DNA from: VXNE01 sp965203615
Lineage (GTDB): Bacteria; Pseudomonadota; Gammaproteobacteria; Pseudomonadales; Azotimanducaceae
DNA: 64,000 bases
Direction: 5' to 3'
Assembly: GCA_965203615.1 (NCBI GenBank)
Contig: OZ241900.1
Coordinates: 2,480,001 to 2,544,000 of the forward strand
Each line of letters starts with the position of its first letter. Within the stretch, counting starts at the first letter, position 1. The translations under genes and the position numbers were made by a program. Of this stretch, positions 33,411 to 42,716 are shown one piece after another. Below the pieces are notes generated by a model. It was given only the letters and a program-made list of their open reading frames with translations, was not told the DNA's origin and searched no databases.

Positions 33411-34610
33411 ATGCCCGCGCTCGATGGAATGCGAATCCTTGACCTGACGCAATACGAAGCGGGCACTTCCTGCACGCAGGCCCTGGCCTGGCTCGGCGCC
33501 GATGTGGTGAAGGTGGAGGCGCCGAATCACGGCGATCCCGGTCGAGCCGTGGGGCGCAGCCCGAACAAGACCTATTCGGCGTATTTCTGCAACTGGAATG
33601 CGAACAAGCGCAGCGTCACGCTGAATCTCCGCACGGCCGAGGGCCGGGATCTCCTGATGCGTCTGCTGCCGAGGTTCGACGTCTTCGTCGAGAACTACGG
33701 CCCGGGCGTGATGGAGCGTCTCGATCTCGAATACGAGACCTTGAAGGCTGTGCATCCGCCCCTGATCTACGCGTGCATCAAGGGATTCGGCACATCCGGC
33801 CCGTACGCGGACTACAAGTGCTACGACATGGTCGCGCAAGCTGCGGCGGGTGCGTTCTCGGTGACGGGTGAACCGGACGGCCCGCCGTTGATCCCGGGCC
33901 CGACCACCGGCGACTCTGGTACGGGCGTGCAGATGGCAATGGCGATTCTTGCGGCCTACGTGCAGCAACTGCGCACCGGTGAAGGCCAGCGAATCGAAAT
34001 CTCGATGCAGGAAGCGATGACATACTTCATGCGGACCCGGATTGCCCTGGGTGGCGCATGGGGTCGGACGGCCAGCGAGCGCCGGGGTCGTTCCGGCGGA
34101 TGGCCTCCGGTCGACCTCTACCCCTGCAAGCCGTTCGGGCACAACGACTGGGTCTACATCATGCCGGTCACGGCGGAGCATTGGGACGGGCTATGCGCAG
34201 CCAGCGAGCGCCCCGACCTGCTGGTCGATCCGCGTTTCGAGACTAACCGCCTGCGCTTTGCCAACGGTGAAGCGCTGTACCAGGAGTTCGCCTCCTGGAC
34301 CCGAAAGCACACGAAATACGAAGTCATGGAGATTCTGGGACCCGCGGGAATTCCTTGCGCCGCGTGCCTTGACACGGGTGAACTGCACCATGACCGCCAC
34401 CTGCTGGAGCGCGATTTCGTCAAGCAGGTCGATCACCCGATGCATGGTGAAGTGCCCTTGCTGGGCTTCGCCCCCCTGATGTCGAATTCCGATGTACCCC
34501 TGCGCGCCGCTCCGCTGCTTGGGGAGCACACGGCGTCGGTGCTTGGGGACGAACTCGGCCTCGATGAGGCCGAGATCTCTTCGCTGCGGGAAGCGGGCTC
34601 GATCGGGTAG
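33411..34610 (+). CDS. CaiB/BaiF family III CoA-transferase
   Basis: A 399-residue enzyme with MRILDLTQYEAGTSCTQALA at the N-terminus, NANKRSVTLNLRTAEG, DVFVENYGPG and FGTSGPYADYKCYDM. The catalytic aspartate lies in PTTGDSGTGVQMAM, where the family's D-x-x-x-G context is intact. It starts 32 bp after the quinoprotein gene and ends 2 bp from the convergent NCS2 permease gene. Substrate unknown; the likeness to formyl-CoA/carnitine transferases is only at family level. Confidence 0.9.
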   Translation: MPALDGMRILDLTQYEAGTSCTQALAWLGADVVKVEAPNHGDPGRAVGRSPNKTYSAYFCNWNANKRSVTLNLRTAEGRDLLMRLLPRFDVFVENYGPGVMERLDLEYETLKAVHPPLIYACIKGFGTSGPYADYKCYDMVAQAAAGAFSVTGEPDGPPLIPGPTTGDSGTGVQMAMAILAAYVQQLRTGEGQRIEISMQEAMTYFMRTRIALGGAWGRTASERRGRSGGWPPVDLYPCKPFGHNDWVYIMPVTAEHWDGLCAASERPDLLVDPRFETNRLRFANGEALYQEFASWTRKHTKYEVMEILGPAGIPCAACLDTGELHHDRHLLERDFVKQVDHPMHGEVPLLGFAPLMSNSDVPLRAAPLLGEHTASVLGDELGLDEAEISSLREAGSIG

Positions 34611-34611
34611 C

Positions 34612-36369
34612 TTATTCCCTGGCGGACGCCGGTGCCGGCACGTCGACGTGGACGGTCACTATGTCCATGTCGTAGTACTGCTGATGCAGAACCGAGGACG
34701 CGACGTGACGCAGCAGCCGAAGCGAGACCTCCTGCTCGGCGGGCGCTCCGGCGGTGCGCTCGCCGAGTAGCGCGATCCGGTCCTGCAGGTTCTCCTCCCC
34801 CATTGCGGCGACGAATTCGAGGACCGCCTGGTCGCCTTCCTTGCGCGCGACCAGGCGCAGTCGGCGATGCTCCCCCTCGCCCTCTTCCTCCTTCTCCATG
34901 AGCGTCAGCAGGGTTTCCTCGCTGGCCGCCTCGAGACGGTTCACCATCGCCTCGTCCCAGCCGCTGCGCGATGCGAATTCGGCGAGGAATTCCCTGATCT
35001 TCGGCAGCGCCGAAACGTCGACCCGGGTCTCGATCCGGGCGCGGCGCGGCGCCGTCAGTTCGAGGAACAGGGACAGGAGGATCGCCACCAGGCCGCCGGC
35101 CGTCATGCCGTTCTGCAACAGCCCGCCGGCGAATTCGGCGAAGTACTCGGGAAATATCAACCCGTTCTGGAAGCCGACGCCGGTCCAGAACGCGAGGCCC
35201 GTAACCAGTCCGCTGCGATAGTCGATGCCGTTCTGGATGACGACCCGCATGCCAACCACGAACAGCATCGCCATGAGCACGGTGATATAGGCTGCCGCCA
35301 CCGGTCCCGGTATCGCTAGCACGATCGCCAGCGCCTTCGGCAGGAACGCCAGCACGATGAACACGGCGCCAACGGCGACGCCAACGCTGCGCGCGCCCAC
35401 CCCGGTGAGCTCCGTCACCGAAACGCTCGTCGAATACGTCGTGTTCGGCACCGTTCCGGCGAGCCCGGACAGCAGGTTGCCCATCCCGTCGGCCGCCACG
35501 GCGCCCTGCACGGCGCGGAAATCCACGGCCCGGGGCCGGCGCCAGGATACGTGCTGTATGGCGATGGCATCGCCGACGGTCTCGATGGCGCCGACCAGGG
35601 TGACGAATACGAACGCCGGAAGCAGCGCCCAGAAAACCGGTCCGAAACTCAGATCGAGGCCGGGCCATTCGCCATCGGGAAGACCGACCCACGCGGCCTT
35701 CGTCACGAGATCGATATCGTAGAGGCCATAGGATCCTGCGACTACGGACCCGGCGACGACCCCGATGACCGGCGCCCAGAGGCGCAGCGCGCCCTTCGCC
35801 TTCAGTGCGATGCCGGCGATGACGAGCAGGGTTGCGAGGGCGCTCGCCGCGGCGGATTGTGTCGAGGCGCCTTCGGGCACCTGTTTCAGCATGTCGAAGA
35901 TGATCGGCATGACCGTGACGGGTATCAGCATGATCACCGTCCCGGCGACGGCCGGGGTCAGCACCTGCCGGAGCAGCGAGAGCCGCGTCGACAGGATGAA
36001 CTGGAACAGCGACGAAATGATCACGAGCGTCGCGAGCATCGCCGGGCCGCCTTCGGCGATGGCCGTGATGCAGACCGCGATGAATGCGCCCGATGTGCCC
36101 ATCATCAGCACGTAGCCGGCGCCGACCCGGCCTATTCGTACCGCCTGCACGATCGTGGTGATTCCGCTGACCGCGACGGCGGCGAAAACGGCCCAGGACA
36201 GGAAACTCTCGCTTCCGCCGGCGGCCCGGATCACGATCGCCGGAGTGAGCACCACGCCCGCAATGGTGAGGATCGCGAGTTGAAGCCCGAGGCCGAAAGC
36301 GAGCGGCGCCGGAGGTTGTGCGTTGGCTTCGTAGCGAACGCTCGTGCGATCGGTTTGGTCGGCTTCCAT
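34612..36369 (-). CDS. NCS2-family permease with C-terminal ATPase-like domain
   Basis: A 585-residue protein. Residues 1-450 hold about 12-14 hydrophobic segments with the nucleobase-permease blocks DFRAVQGAVAADGMGNLLSG and GTVPNTTYSTSVSVTELTG, typical of xanthine/uracil transporters. The last 120 residues are soluble: ETRVDVSALPKIREFLAEFA, VNRLEAASEETLLTLME, RLRLVARKEGDQAVLEFVA and LRLLRHVASSVLHQQYYD resemble the histidine-kinase/anti-sigma ATPase fold, with the N-box asparagine missing. This may be a degenerate regulatory domain. The ATG at 36369 is chosen because the longer frame is non-conserved. Confidence 0.8.
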   Translation of the reverse strand: MEADQTDRTSVRYEANAQPPAPLAFGLGLQLAILTIAGVVLTPAIVIRAAGGSESFLSWAVFAAVAVSGITTIVQAVRIGRVGAGYVLMMGTSGAFIAVCITAIAEGGPAMLATLVIISSLFQFILSTRLSLLRQVLTPAVAGTVIMLIPVTVMPIIFDMLKQVPEGASTQSAAASALATLLVIAGIALKAKGALRLWAPVIGVVAGSVVAGSYGLYDIDLVTKAAWVGLPDGEWPGLDLSFGPVFWALLPAFVFVTLVGAIETVGDAIAIQHVSWRRPRAVDFRAVQGAVAADGMGNLLSGLAGTVPNTTYSTSVSVTELTGVGARSVGVAVGAVFIVLAFLPKALAIVLAIPGPVAAAYITVLMAMLFVVGMRVVIQNGIDYRSGLVTGLAFWTGVGFQNGLIFPEYFAEFAGGLLQNGMTAGGLVAILLSLFLELTAPRRARIETRVDVSALPKIREFLAEFASRSGWDEAMVNRLEAASEETLLTLMEKEEEGEGEHRRLRLVARKEGDQAVLEFVAAMGEENLQDRIALLGERTAGAPAEQEVSLRLLRHVASSVLHQQYYDMDIVTVHVDVPAPASARE

Positions 36370-36516
36370 GCTGTGAACCCTGGGCGAGGGGAATGCTCCA
36401 TTATGCGGGTAGCCCGGACCCCGTTTCCAATCCCGGGACCGGTTGGCTGTGGGGCACTTGACGCGAAAACGGATGTCGTGAAAGGTGCCGCATCCCCTTT
36501 CGGCAGCCGATGTGTC

Positions 36517-37443
36517 ATGGCAAGAAACCTCGCAATACTCCTCCTGTGGACCATCGCATTCGCGGGCGTTGCACGCGCCGACGTTGTGCACTTCGTGAAC
36601 GGCGACCGGCTGACGGGTCGCCTCGTCGAGGCCGAGACCGGCTACATCGCTTTGGATGTGGCGAATATCGGTGTGATTGCGGTGCCATCGGACGCGGTCG
36701 ACCGAATCGACGAACAAGCGGGAAACGACGCGGCCCCATCGGCAGATTCCGAAGCCGCCGTACCAGAACTCGCGGATGCCGGCGCCGGACGCGGTGCCGC
36801 GTGGGATGCAACGGTAGATGCCGGCGCGACGGTGTCCCGTGGCAATACCGATGCGGTGGATGTGGCGCTGGTGTTCGCGGCGAAACGTTCCGGCCTACGC
36901 TTCGACCACCTGTTCGATGTGAACACCGGAAAGTCGTCAGCCCGCGGCGACGTGACGCGGGACCATCTCGACATCGAGTACGACCTGCGCCGAAAGTACG
37001 GCGACAGGTGGTATGCCGTCGGCAACTTCGAGTACTTTCGGGATGCGATCAAGGACATTGACCATCGTTACGCGGCCGGTGTGGGCGGCGGATACGCGAT
37101 ACTCGCGAGCGAGCGTGGCGCGTTGACGACCGACATCGGGATAAGCCAGGTGCTGGAGGAGTCGATGTCGGTTCGAGAGAGCGGTCCGGCGCTCCGTTGG
37201 GGCGTGGACTTCAACCGCTGGATCGTGCCGGAACAGCTTGAAGTGTTCCACACTCACCAGTTGCTCGGCGTTCTGGATGCGGACCGCGGTCTCTCCTGGG
37301 ATTCGGGCACGGGCGTTCGCCTGTACCTGAGCGAACACTGGAACATGAGCGTCCGCCTGGACGTGCAGCACGAGACGCAACCGACGCCGGGCCGCAGGAA
37401 GACCGATGCGACATCGATGCTCGCCATCGGTGCCAAGTTCTAG
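36517..37443 (+). CDS. DUF481 outer-membrane beta-barrel protein
   Basis: A 308-residue protein with a signal peptide (LAILLLWTIAFAGVARA). Residues 22-65 (ADVVHFVNGDRLTGRLVEAE) form the small SH3-like domain often preceding DUF481; the rest is alternating beta strands (DATVDAGATVSRGNTD, RWYAVGNFEYFRD, LSEHWNMSVRLDVQHE) ending in Phe, as outer-membrane barrels do. The family (for example YdiY) is of unknown role. Divergent from the NCS2 permease gene. Confidence 0.83.
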   Translation: MARNLAILLLWTIAFAGVARADVVHFVNGDRLTGRLVEAETGYIALDVANIGVIAVPSDAVDRIDEQAGNDAAPSADSEAAVPELADAGAGRGAAWDATVDAGATVSRGNTDAVDVALVFAAKRSGLRFDHLFDVNTGKSSARGDVTRDHLDIEYDLRRKYGDRWYAVGNFEYFRDAIKDIDHRYAAGVGGGYAILASERGALTTDIGISQVLEESMSVRESGPALRWGVDFNRWIVPEQLEVFHTHQLLGVLDADRGLSWDSGTGVRLYLSEHWNMSVRLDVQHETQPTPGRRKTDATSMLAIGAKF

Positions 37444-37519
37444 CGCCATGAAATCCGTCGCCCTAACGGGCGCCGTGTTTCACCCCCGCCCAAGCCCACC
37501 TATCATCTCGCACCTCGAT

Positions 37520-37534
37520 TGGCACTACGTGCCA
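37520..37534. other. Short perfect palindrome downstream of the DUF481 gene
   Basis: TGGCAC, a three-base loop TAC, and GTGCCA form a perfect hairpin 77 bp after the DUF481 stop and 16 bp before dispersed-repeat copy B. It may be a terminator stem or an operator; nothing decides. Confidence 0.3.
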
Positions 37535-37549
37535 TTCTACGGCGCAGCC

Positions 37550-37645
37550 TTGCATGGAAGTACGCCTCTAGCGTCGGAGGAAATGCCGGCACTTCCGTAC
37601 GCGTCAGCGGTCGGGGAAGTCCCCCGGCTGAAGGCTCCTAGCCCC
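37550..37645 (+). repeat. Dispersed structured repeat, copy B
   Basis: The plus-strand copy of the repeat also seen at 585-672 and 59649-59740. It starts TTGCATGGAAGTACGCCTCT, shared with copy C, and contains the common core ACGCGTCAGCGGTCGGGGAA followed by TCCCCCGGCTGAAGGCTC. It fills the gap between two convergent genes (DUF481 and amidohydrolase), a position typical of REP-like elements. A small open frame across it is an artefact of the repeat. Confidence 0.65.
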
Positions 37646-37662
37646 TGACAGGCCGGGCCGTA

Positions 37663-38970
37663 CTACCTCCTGTATATCACCTCGCCGCCAAGGATGGTCG
37701 CCGCGACGTGCTCATGCCGAAGCGACGCCCGCGCCTCGTTCCAGCGTCTGTCCAGCAGGCACATATCCGCGGTTTCTCCGACTGCGATACGGCGGGGGGC
37801 ACCGCCGGGTTCCTCCACTCGTGTCGTGAAGAGCGAAAGCGCCCTTTCCGGCGACAGCGCTTCATCCGGACCGATCACGCGGCCCTCGCCGGTCTTCCGC
37901 GTCACTGCGGCCCGTATCGCTGCCCATGGGTCCGGCGCGCCGAACGGAGCATCCGTCCCGCCGCCGAGGGGTACGCCGGCATCGAGGAAACCGCGGCATC
38001 GATACAGGTAACGAACATCTCGGGGATCCACGTCCTCAATGTACTGCTCGCCCCGTTCCGGGATGAAATTGGGCTGGGTGACCACCGTCACTCCAGCCTC
38101 GACCACCAGCGCCATCGTCGCTTCATCTGTGACCGACGCATGTTCGATGCGATCGCCGGACATCGTTCCGGCCTCGATGAGAGCGGACAGCGCAAAGACC
38201 AGTTCCGCGCGGGTAACGCAATGCGTGGCGGTGGGTCTTCCGCGCCGGTGCGCCGCAGCGATTCGCGTCCGCAATGCGTCGAAATCCGGCAGCGCAGACT
38301 CGTCGAGCATGATCTTCAGCGTCCCTCGGGACAGGGCTTCTCCGCCCATTGGATGGACGCGTTGCCGGACCCCCGCAGCGATCTTTTCGGCAGTCGTATC
38401 GTCGTTGGACGGGGTGGCGTCCGTCACGCCGGTGACCCCGTAACTTGCGAGTTCAAGTGACACGGCAGCGAGATCGACATCGGTGGCCACATGTTCGCGC
38501 AACCATTCGTCCTGGCGGAACAGGCGGCCGTCGAAATCGGCATCGAGGCCGAGCGTCTTCGCCGCGGCGGAATTGACGAACCACATCTTCCCCGAGCGAT
38601 GCTGTATGCGGACCGGGCGGTCGGCGACCATTGCGTCCAGCGCCTGGCGGTCGAGCATCCCGGCGACGGATTCGTGGTAGCCGACGCCGCGGATCCATTC
38701 GCCGGTAGCGGCGCTTGCAAGGGCAGCGGCAAGTGCGTCTCGATTCCTGACCTCGGGAGGTCCGCATTTGACGGACGCGCGCGCGGCGGCGAGGGCGAAC
38801 AGGTGGATGTGGTGATCGTGAAGGCCGGGAAGCAAGGCGCCGCCCCGCGCCTCGATGACCTGTTCGTCGCCGGATGCGACCAGTCCGGTGCCGATTTCGG
38901 CGATGCGGCCGTCGCGACAGCGCACGTCGGCGCGATCCGAGTCGAGTTCGGCGTCGCGAATCAACAACAT
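37663..38970 (-). CDS. Amidohydrolase family 3 (YtcJ-like) metal-dependent hydrolase
   Basis: A 435-residue hydrolase. Its N-terminal beta-sandwich (LLIRDAELDSDRADVRCRDG) leads to ALLPGLHDHHIHLFALAAA, the HxH metal motif, with GDRIEHASVTDE and GGGTDAPFGAPDPWAAIR further on. The C-terminal GETADMCLLDRRWNEAR returns to the sandwich. Family members deacylate or deaminate N-substituted compounds; the substrate is unknown. The upstream Met (39006) would add 12 residues; the Met of MLLIRDAEL fits the family better. Confidence 0.85.
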   Translation of the reverse strand: MLLIRDAELDSDRADVRCRDGRIAEIGTGLVASGDEQVIEARGGALLPGLHDHHIHLFALAAARASVKCGPPEVRNRDALAAALASAATGEWIRGVGYHESVAGMLDRQALDAMVADRPVRIQHRSGKMWFVNSAAAKTLGLDADFDGRLFRQDEWLREHVATDVDLAAVSLELASYGVTGVTDATPSNDDTTAEKIAAGVRQRVHPMGGEALSRGTLKIMLDESALPDFDALRTRIAAAHRRGRPTATHCVTRAELVFALSALIEAGTMSGDRIEHASVTDEATMALVVEAGVTVVTQPNFIPERGEQYIEDVDPRDVRYLYRCRGFLDAGVPLGGGTDAPFGAPDPWAAIRAAVTRKTGEGRVIGPDEALSPERALSLFTTRVEEPGGAPRRIAVGETADMCLLDRRWNEARASLRHEHVAATILGGEVIYRR

Positions 38971-39048
38971 TGGCGCAAAGAACGACGGACAAGACCGCTT
39001 CGTCATGGATAACATCCGGCTTTGGGCGCTGCAAACAAGGAACGACGA

Positions 39049-39315
39049 ATGTGCCGCAACATCAGGACGCTTTTCAACTTCCAACCGTCGGCAACCGCAA
39101 CGGAGGTGGAGGCGGCCGCCGTGCAGTACGTGCGCAAGGTGAGCGGCTTCAGGAAACCGTCCCGGGCTAATCTCGACGCGTTCGACGAAGCCGTGACCGC
39201 CGTCGCCTCGGCAACGACGGCGTTGCTCGCGGCGCTCGAAACCAGTGCCCCACCACGAAACCGCGAGGTCGAAGCCGCCAGGGCCATGGCGCGTGCCAGG
39301 GCGCGATTCGGCTGA
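39049..39315 (+). CDS. DUF2277 protein
   Basis: An 88-residue protein beginning MCRNIRTLFNFQPSATATEV and ending PPRNREVEAARAMARARARFG, the sequence pattern of the small conserved DUF2277 family. All-helical and cytoplasmic, of unknown function. The start is the Met before CRNIRTLFNF, as in relatives. It is divergent from the amidohydrolase gene, with a GC hairpin just after the stop. Confidence 0.88.
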   Translation: MCRNIRTLFNFQPSATATEVEAAAVQYVRKVSGFRKPSRANLDAFDEAVTAVASATTALLAALETSAPPRNREVEAARAMARARARFG

Positions 39316-39329
39316 TCCGGCAGCCGGAT

Positions 39330-39356
39330 GGCGGCGACCCATCGCGGGTGGCCGCC
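39330..39356 (+). terminator. GC-rich hairpin after the DUF2277 gene
   Basis: GGCGGC (39330-39335) plus ACCC pair with GGGT plus GCCGCC (39351-39356), with one mismatch and a five-base loop, 15 bp beyond the stop codon. No U run follows, so efficiency is uncertain. Confidence 0.45.
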
Positions 39357-39415
39357 TCGGTCCGCTCCGCGAATGCAATAATTCACCATCCACTCGGCCT
39401 GGAAAGACATCGCGC

Positions 39416-40393
39416 TTGTACAGCCTTTCTTCAATCTCCGCCCTGCAGGCGAGACTGACATCGCCCGCGGCGGCGGAGGCGTTCTCGCCACTTTGCGGAA
39501 TGCCCTACGCGTTGGTCGTACTCGATGGCGACGAATCGGCTGGCGCTGCGTATCAGCCCAACTGCCCCGTCATCGGGATTGTTGATGTGGATCGCCTGGA
39601 CGCGGTGCCCGAACTCGTGGACGTGGTTGTCGCGTCGGAGTCGGCGGCGGAGATCGTCACGCAGGCAATCGAACACAATCCGATCGCCTCGATGACGCTT
39701 GTAGGGCTTCTGCGACACAACGAGCGCGTCGCGACCGAGGATGCCCTGCTGGCCGAGTCTCTCGCCTATTCCACCCTGCAGCACGGCGCGGAGTTCCAGT
39801 CGTGGCTTGCTTCTCGTCCGGTGCGGCGGCCCGACGCCGACCCCGAACCGCCCGTGCTCATCGACCGGGTGAACGACGAACTTCATGTCACGCTGAACCG
39901 GCCGCACAAGCGCAATGCCTATTCTTCCGGCCTGCGCGATGGGTTGTGCGAGGCGCTCTACCTCGCGGCGGACGATCCCGGCATCACGAAGGCGATCCTT
40001 CGCGGCGCGGGCGTCTGTTTCAGCGCCGGCGGCGATCTGGGCGAATTCGGTGAGGCCGCCGATGCCGGTCTTGCCCATGCATCCCGTCTCACGCGCAGTG
40101 CGGGTGCGGCGCTGCATGCCCTGCGTGATCGCGTGGAGGCGCGACTGCACGGCGCCTGCGTCGGTGCCGGCATAGAACTCCCGGCGTTCGTGAACCATGT
40201 CGTCGCGCGGGATGACGCGTTCTTCCAGCTTCCGGAGGTATCCATGGGCCTTGTGCCGGGTGCCGGCGGGACGGCCAGCATACTGCCCCGGATCGGCCGC
40301 CGGCGACTGGCGTACATGGCGCTGACCGGGGTTCGCATCGATGCGGCGACGGCGCTCGAGTGGGGCCTGGTAGACGAGATCGAGCCTGGTTGA
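39416..40393 (+). CDS. Enoyl-CoA hydratase/isomerase family protein
   Basis: A protein of about 325 residues. The crotonase fold starts near residue 145: VTLNRPHKRNAYSSGLRDGL, AILRGAGVCFSAGGDLGEFG (first oxyanion-hole segment), ARLHGACVGAGIELPAFVNH and PEVSMGLVPGAGGTASILPR with the usual second catalytic region. An extra N-terminal region of about 140 residues (CPVIGIVDVDRLDAVPELVD) is unusual for the family. The TTG start at 39416 is tentative; ATG at 39500 is possible. It lies 7 bp upstream of a CoA-transferase pair, so the three likely form one acyl-CoA pathway operon. Confidence 0.8.
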   Translation: MYSLSSISALQARLTSPAAAEAFSPLCGMPYALVVLDGDESAGAAYQPNCPVIGIVDVDRLDAVPELVDVVVASESAAEIVTQAIEHNPIASMTLVGLLRHNERVATEDALLAESLAYSTLQHGAEFQSWLASRPVRRPDADPEPPVLIDRVNDELHVTLNRPHKRNAYSSGLRDGLCEALYLAADDPGITKAILRGAGVCFSAGGDLGEFGEAADAGLAHASRLTRSAGAALHALRDRVEARLHGACVGAGIELPAFVNHVVARDDAFFQLPEVSMGLVPGAGGTASILPRIGRRRLAYMALTGVRIDAATALEWGLVDEIEPG

Positions 40394-40400
40394 GACCGCG

Positions 40401-41426
40401 ATGGATCGAGTGCTGGAAATCGGGGGATTCGCCGCTGGATACTGCGGGCGGATGTTCGTGCAGGCGGGTTGCGAGGTCGTTCACGTAACGGGTGCATCGC
40501 TGGCGCCGAGCGAACACAGTTCCACAGCCCTCGATGCGTACCTTCACGCCGGCAAGCGACGCATCCAGACAGACGATCTCACGATCATCGGCGAACTCGC
40601 CGACCGCGCCGACGTCGTCGTTGCCGAGGCACCCACCGCCCAGGCTCTGTTGAATCTTGGTTTCGATGACTGGCGCGCGCCGGTCAAGGCCGCGATTACG
40701 CCCTTCGGCCGTACGGGTCCGAGAAGGAACTGGAGCGCGACGCCGTCCACGCTGCTCGCGATGGGGGGATACACCTACCTGATGGGCGATCCGGACCGGG
40801 CCCCGCTGACCCTGCCGGGTCACTACGTGGAGTTCCAGAGCGGTGGCTTCGCCTACCTCGCGGCGAACGCGAGTCGGCTGGCCGGCGAAGAAAACGTCAT
40901 CGACATCGGGATGTTCGAATCGGTCATGGCATTGAGCCAGTTCACGACGGTGTTGTGGACCTGCGCGGGCGAGATACGTTCCCGCCACGGCAACGACTTC
41001 CTTTACGCATCGCCAAGCAATCTCTATCGCTGCGCGGACGGCTGGGTCTATATCAACGTGACCCTGCATTTCTGGGACGCCCTTGCCACGGCTGTCGATC
41101 GCCCGGAGCTCGTGCTGGACCCGCGCTTCGAGACGAATGCCGACCGCATGGCCAATCGAGAGGCGCTGCACGAGATCCTGGCGGAGGCCTTCGCTCCGTT
41201 GTCGACGGCGGAGGTGCTCGCGCGCGCTACGGAGCACCGTTTTCCGTGCGGTGAACTCAAAACCTTCGATGAAGTGTTGCACGACCCGCACCTGGCTGAG
41301 CGCGACTTCTGGCGGCAGGTGGATAGTGCAAATGGACGCCTCGCCTCGCCGCGTATCGGGTGGCGGATGGACCGGGCATCCGGGCCAGCCGCTGTTCTTT
41401 CGGAACGGGAGCAACGGGATGGCTGA
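40401..41426 (+). CDS. Family III CoA-transferase subunit, catalytic Asp apparently replaced
   Basis: A 341-residue CaiB/BaiF-fold protein, shorter than usual (about 400) and with a weak N-terminal block (VLEIGGFAAGYCGRMFVQAG). FGRTGPRRNW and DFLYASPSNLYRCADGWVYI follow the family. Where the catalytic aspartate is expected, the sequence reads LPGHYVEFQSGGFAYLAA, with Glu instead of Asp. Its stop lies 8 bp inside the next CoA-transferase gene. A two-subunit enzyme with one inactive chain, as described for benzylsuccinate CoA-transferase, is a reasonable inference. Confidence 0.82.
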   Translation: MDRVLEIGGFAAGYCGRMFVQAGCEVVHVTGASLAPSEHSSTALDAYLHAGKRRIQTDDLTIIGELADRADVVVAEAPTAQALLNLGFDDWRAPVKAAITPFGRTGPRRNWSATPSTLLAMGGYTYLMGDPDRAPLTLPGHYVEFQSGGFAYLAANASRLAGEENVIDIGMFESVMALSQFTTVLWTCAGEIRSRHGNDFLYASPSNLYRCADGWVYINVTLHFWDALATAVDRPELVLDPRFETNADRMANREALHEILAEAFAPLSTAEVLARATEHRFPCGELKTFDEVLHDPHLAERDFWRQVDSANGRLASPRIGWRMDRASGPAAVLSEREQRDG

Positions 41427-42645
41427 CGGTCCACTGCGAGGCGTGCGCGTTCTGGACCTGACCCATGTGTGGGCCGGACCGCTCTGCACGCGTTTCCTTG
41501 CGGATCTCGGCGCCGAGACGATCAAGATCGAGTCGCCGATGGGCCGGGGCCCGCGGGCATACCCGGTGAACGAGGCCACCTACGGCTGGATTGGCGGAGA
41601 GCCCGGCGACGAGCCGTGGAACCGGCACGCGATCTTCGTAAAGCTGCAGCGCAACAAGCGCAGCGTCGCCATTGACCTCAAGACGGATGCGGGCAGGGAA
41701 ACGTTCCTGGGTCTGGTGCGGGTGGCCGACGTGGTGATCGAGAACTTCCACTCCGTCACGATGCCGAACCTCGGACTTTCCTACGATGTCCTTGCGGCCG
41801 AGAATCCATCCATCATCTACGTCGCCATGCCCGGCTACGGACTCGAAGGGGCGTACAGCCAGCGCGTAGCGTTCGGTCCGGCGGTCGAGGCGATGAGCGG
41901 ACTGTCGGACGTCATGGGCTACGGACCGGACGAGCCGCGCAATACGGCCATGGCATTGATGGACGCGGTCTCTGCCGTCAGCGCCGCGAGCGGAGTCGTG
42001 ACTGCGCTACGCCAGCGGAAGGCGACGGGCAAGGGAGCTTTCGTCGAAATGTCGCTGCACGATGCCGCCGTTTCCTTCTGCGGCCCGTGGTTGATCGAGC
42101 GTCAACTCGGCAACCCCCTCGAACGGCTCGCCAACCGCCACCCGAAGATGGCGCCGCACGGCGTCTATCCGAGTGCGGGAGAAGACGAGTGGATCGCCAT
42201 CGCCTGTCGTGACGATGACGACTGGAGGGCGCTCTGTTCCGTTGTTCCTGGACTCGACTCGGATTCCGACATCGCAGCCCGCCAACGGGATCGGCTGGAA
42301 ATCGATGACGCGATATCAAGTTGGACCGCGGGTCGCAATAAAGCTGTTGCGGCCCAGGCCCTGCAGAAGAGGGGGGTTCCCGCCGGCGCGGTCAACACGA
42401 CGCCGGATATGTTGGACGATCCACAGGCGCGCGAAAGGGGCTTTTTCGTGTCCATCGAAGCCGGACCGACGCCGATGCCGGGCAACCCCATCAAGATGCG
42501 CGGTGTATCCAGCGCTGACTGGACGCCGTGCCCTAAACTCGGTGCCGACAACGCAGCGGTGCTGAAAGGCTGGCTCGACTACTCGGACGACGAAATCGCG
42601 GAGCTGCAACGAACCGGGGTCATCGTGGATCGGCCACCGAGGTGA
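41419..42645 (+). CDS. Family III CoA-transferase, catalytic subunit
   Basis: A 408-residue enzyme with the full N-terminal block GVRVLDLTHVWAGPLCTRFL and DLGAETIKIESPMGRGPR, LQRNKRSVAIDLKTDAG, DVVIENFHSVTM and MPGYGLEGAYSQRVAFG. The catalytic Asp is likely that of ALMDAVSAVSAASG. The ATG at 41419 overlaps the preceding gene, so the two are coupled and may form a heteromer. The substrate is unknown. It is the last gene before tRNA-Lys. Confidence 0.88.
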   Translation: MADGPLRGVRVLDLTHVWAGPLCTRFLADLGAETIKIESPMGRGPRAYPVNEATYGWIGGEPGDEPWNRHAIFVKLQRNKRSVAIDLKTDAGRETFLGLVRVADVVIENFHSVTMPNLGLSYDVLAAENPSIIYVAMPGYGLEGAYSQRVAFGPAVEAMSGLSDVMGYGPDEPRNTAMALMDAVSAVSAASGVVTALRQRKATGKGAFVEMSLHDAAVSFCGPWLIERQLGNPLERLANRHPKMAPHGVYPSAGEDEWIAIACRDDDDWRALCSVVPGLDSDSDIAARQRDRLEIDDAISSWTAGRNKAVAAQALQKRGVPAGAVNTTPDMLDDPQARERGFFVSIEAGPTPMPGNPIKMRGVSSADWTPCPKLGADNAAVLKGWLDYSDDEIAELQRTGVIVDRPPR

Positions 42646-42716
42646 CCGTTTGCAGCCGGGAGTTCGCTCCGGAAAGGAAGGGTCAACAGAAGCGTGAACA
42701 GGAGGATCAACTCGCC

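Noticed and set aside
37406..37648. Small plus-strand frame whose translation recurs at 59.6 kb
   Set aside because: The similarity is due to dispersed-repeat copies B and C, not to a conserved protein; there is no sensible start site.
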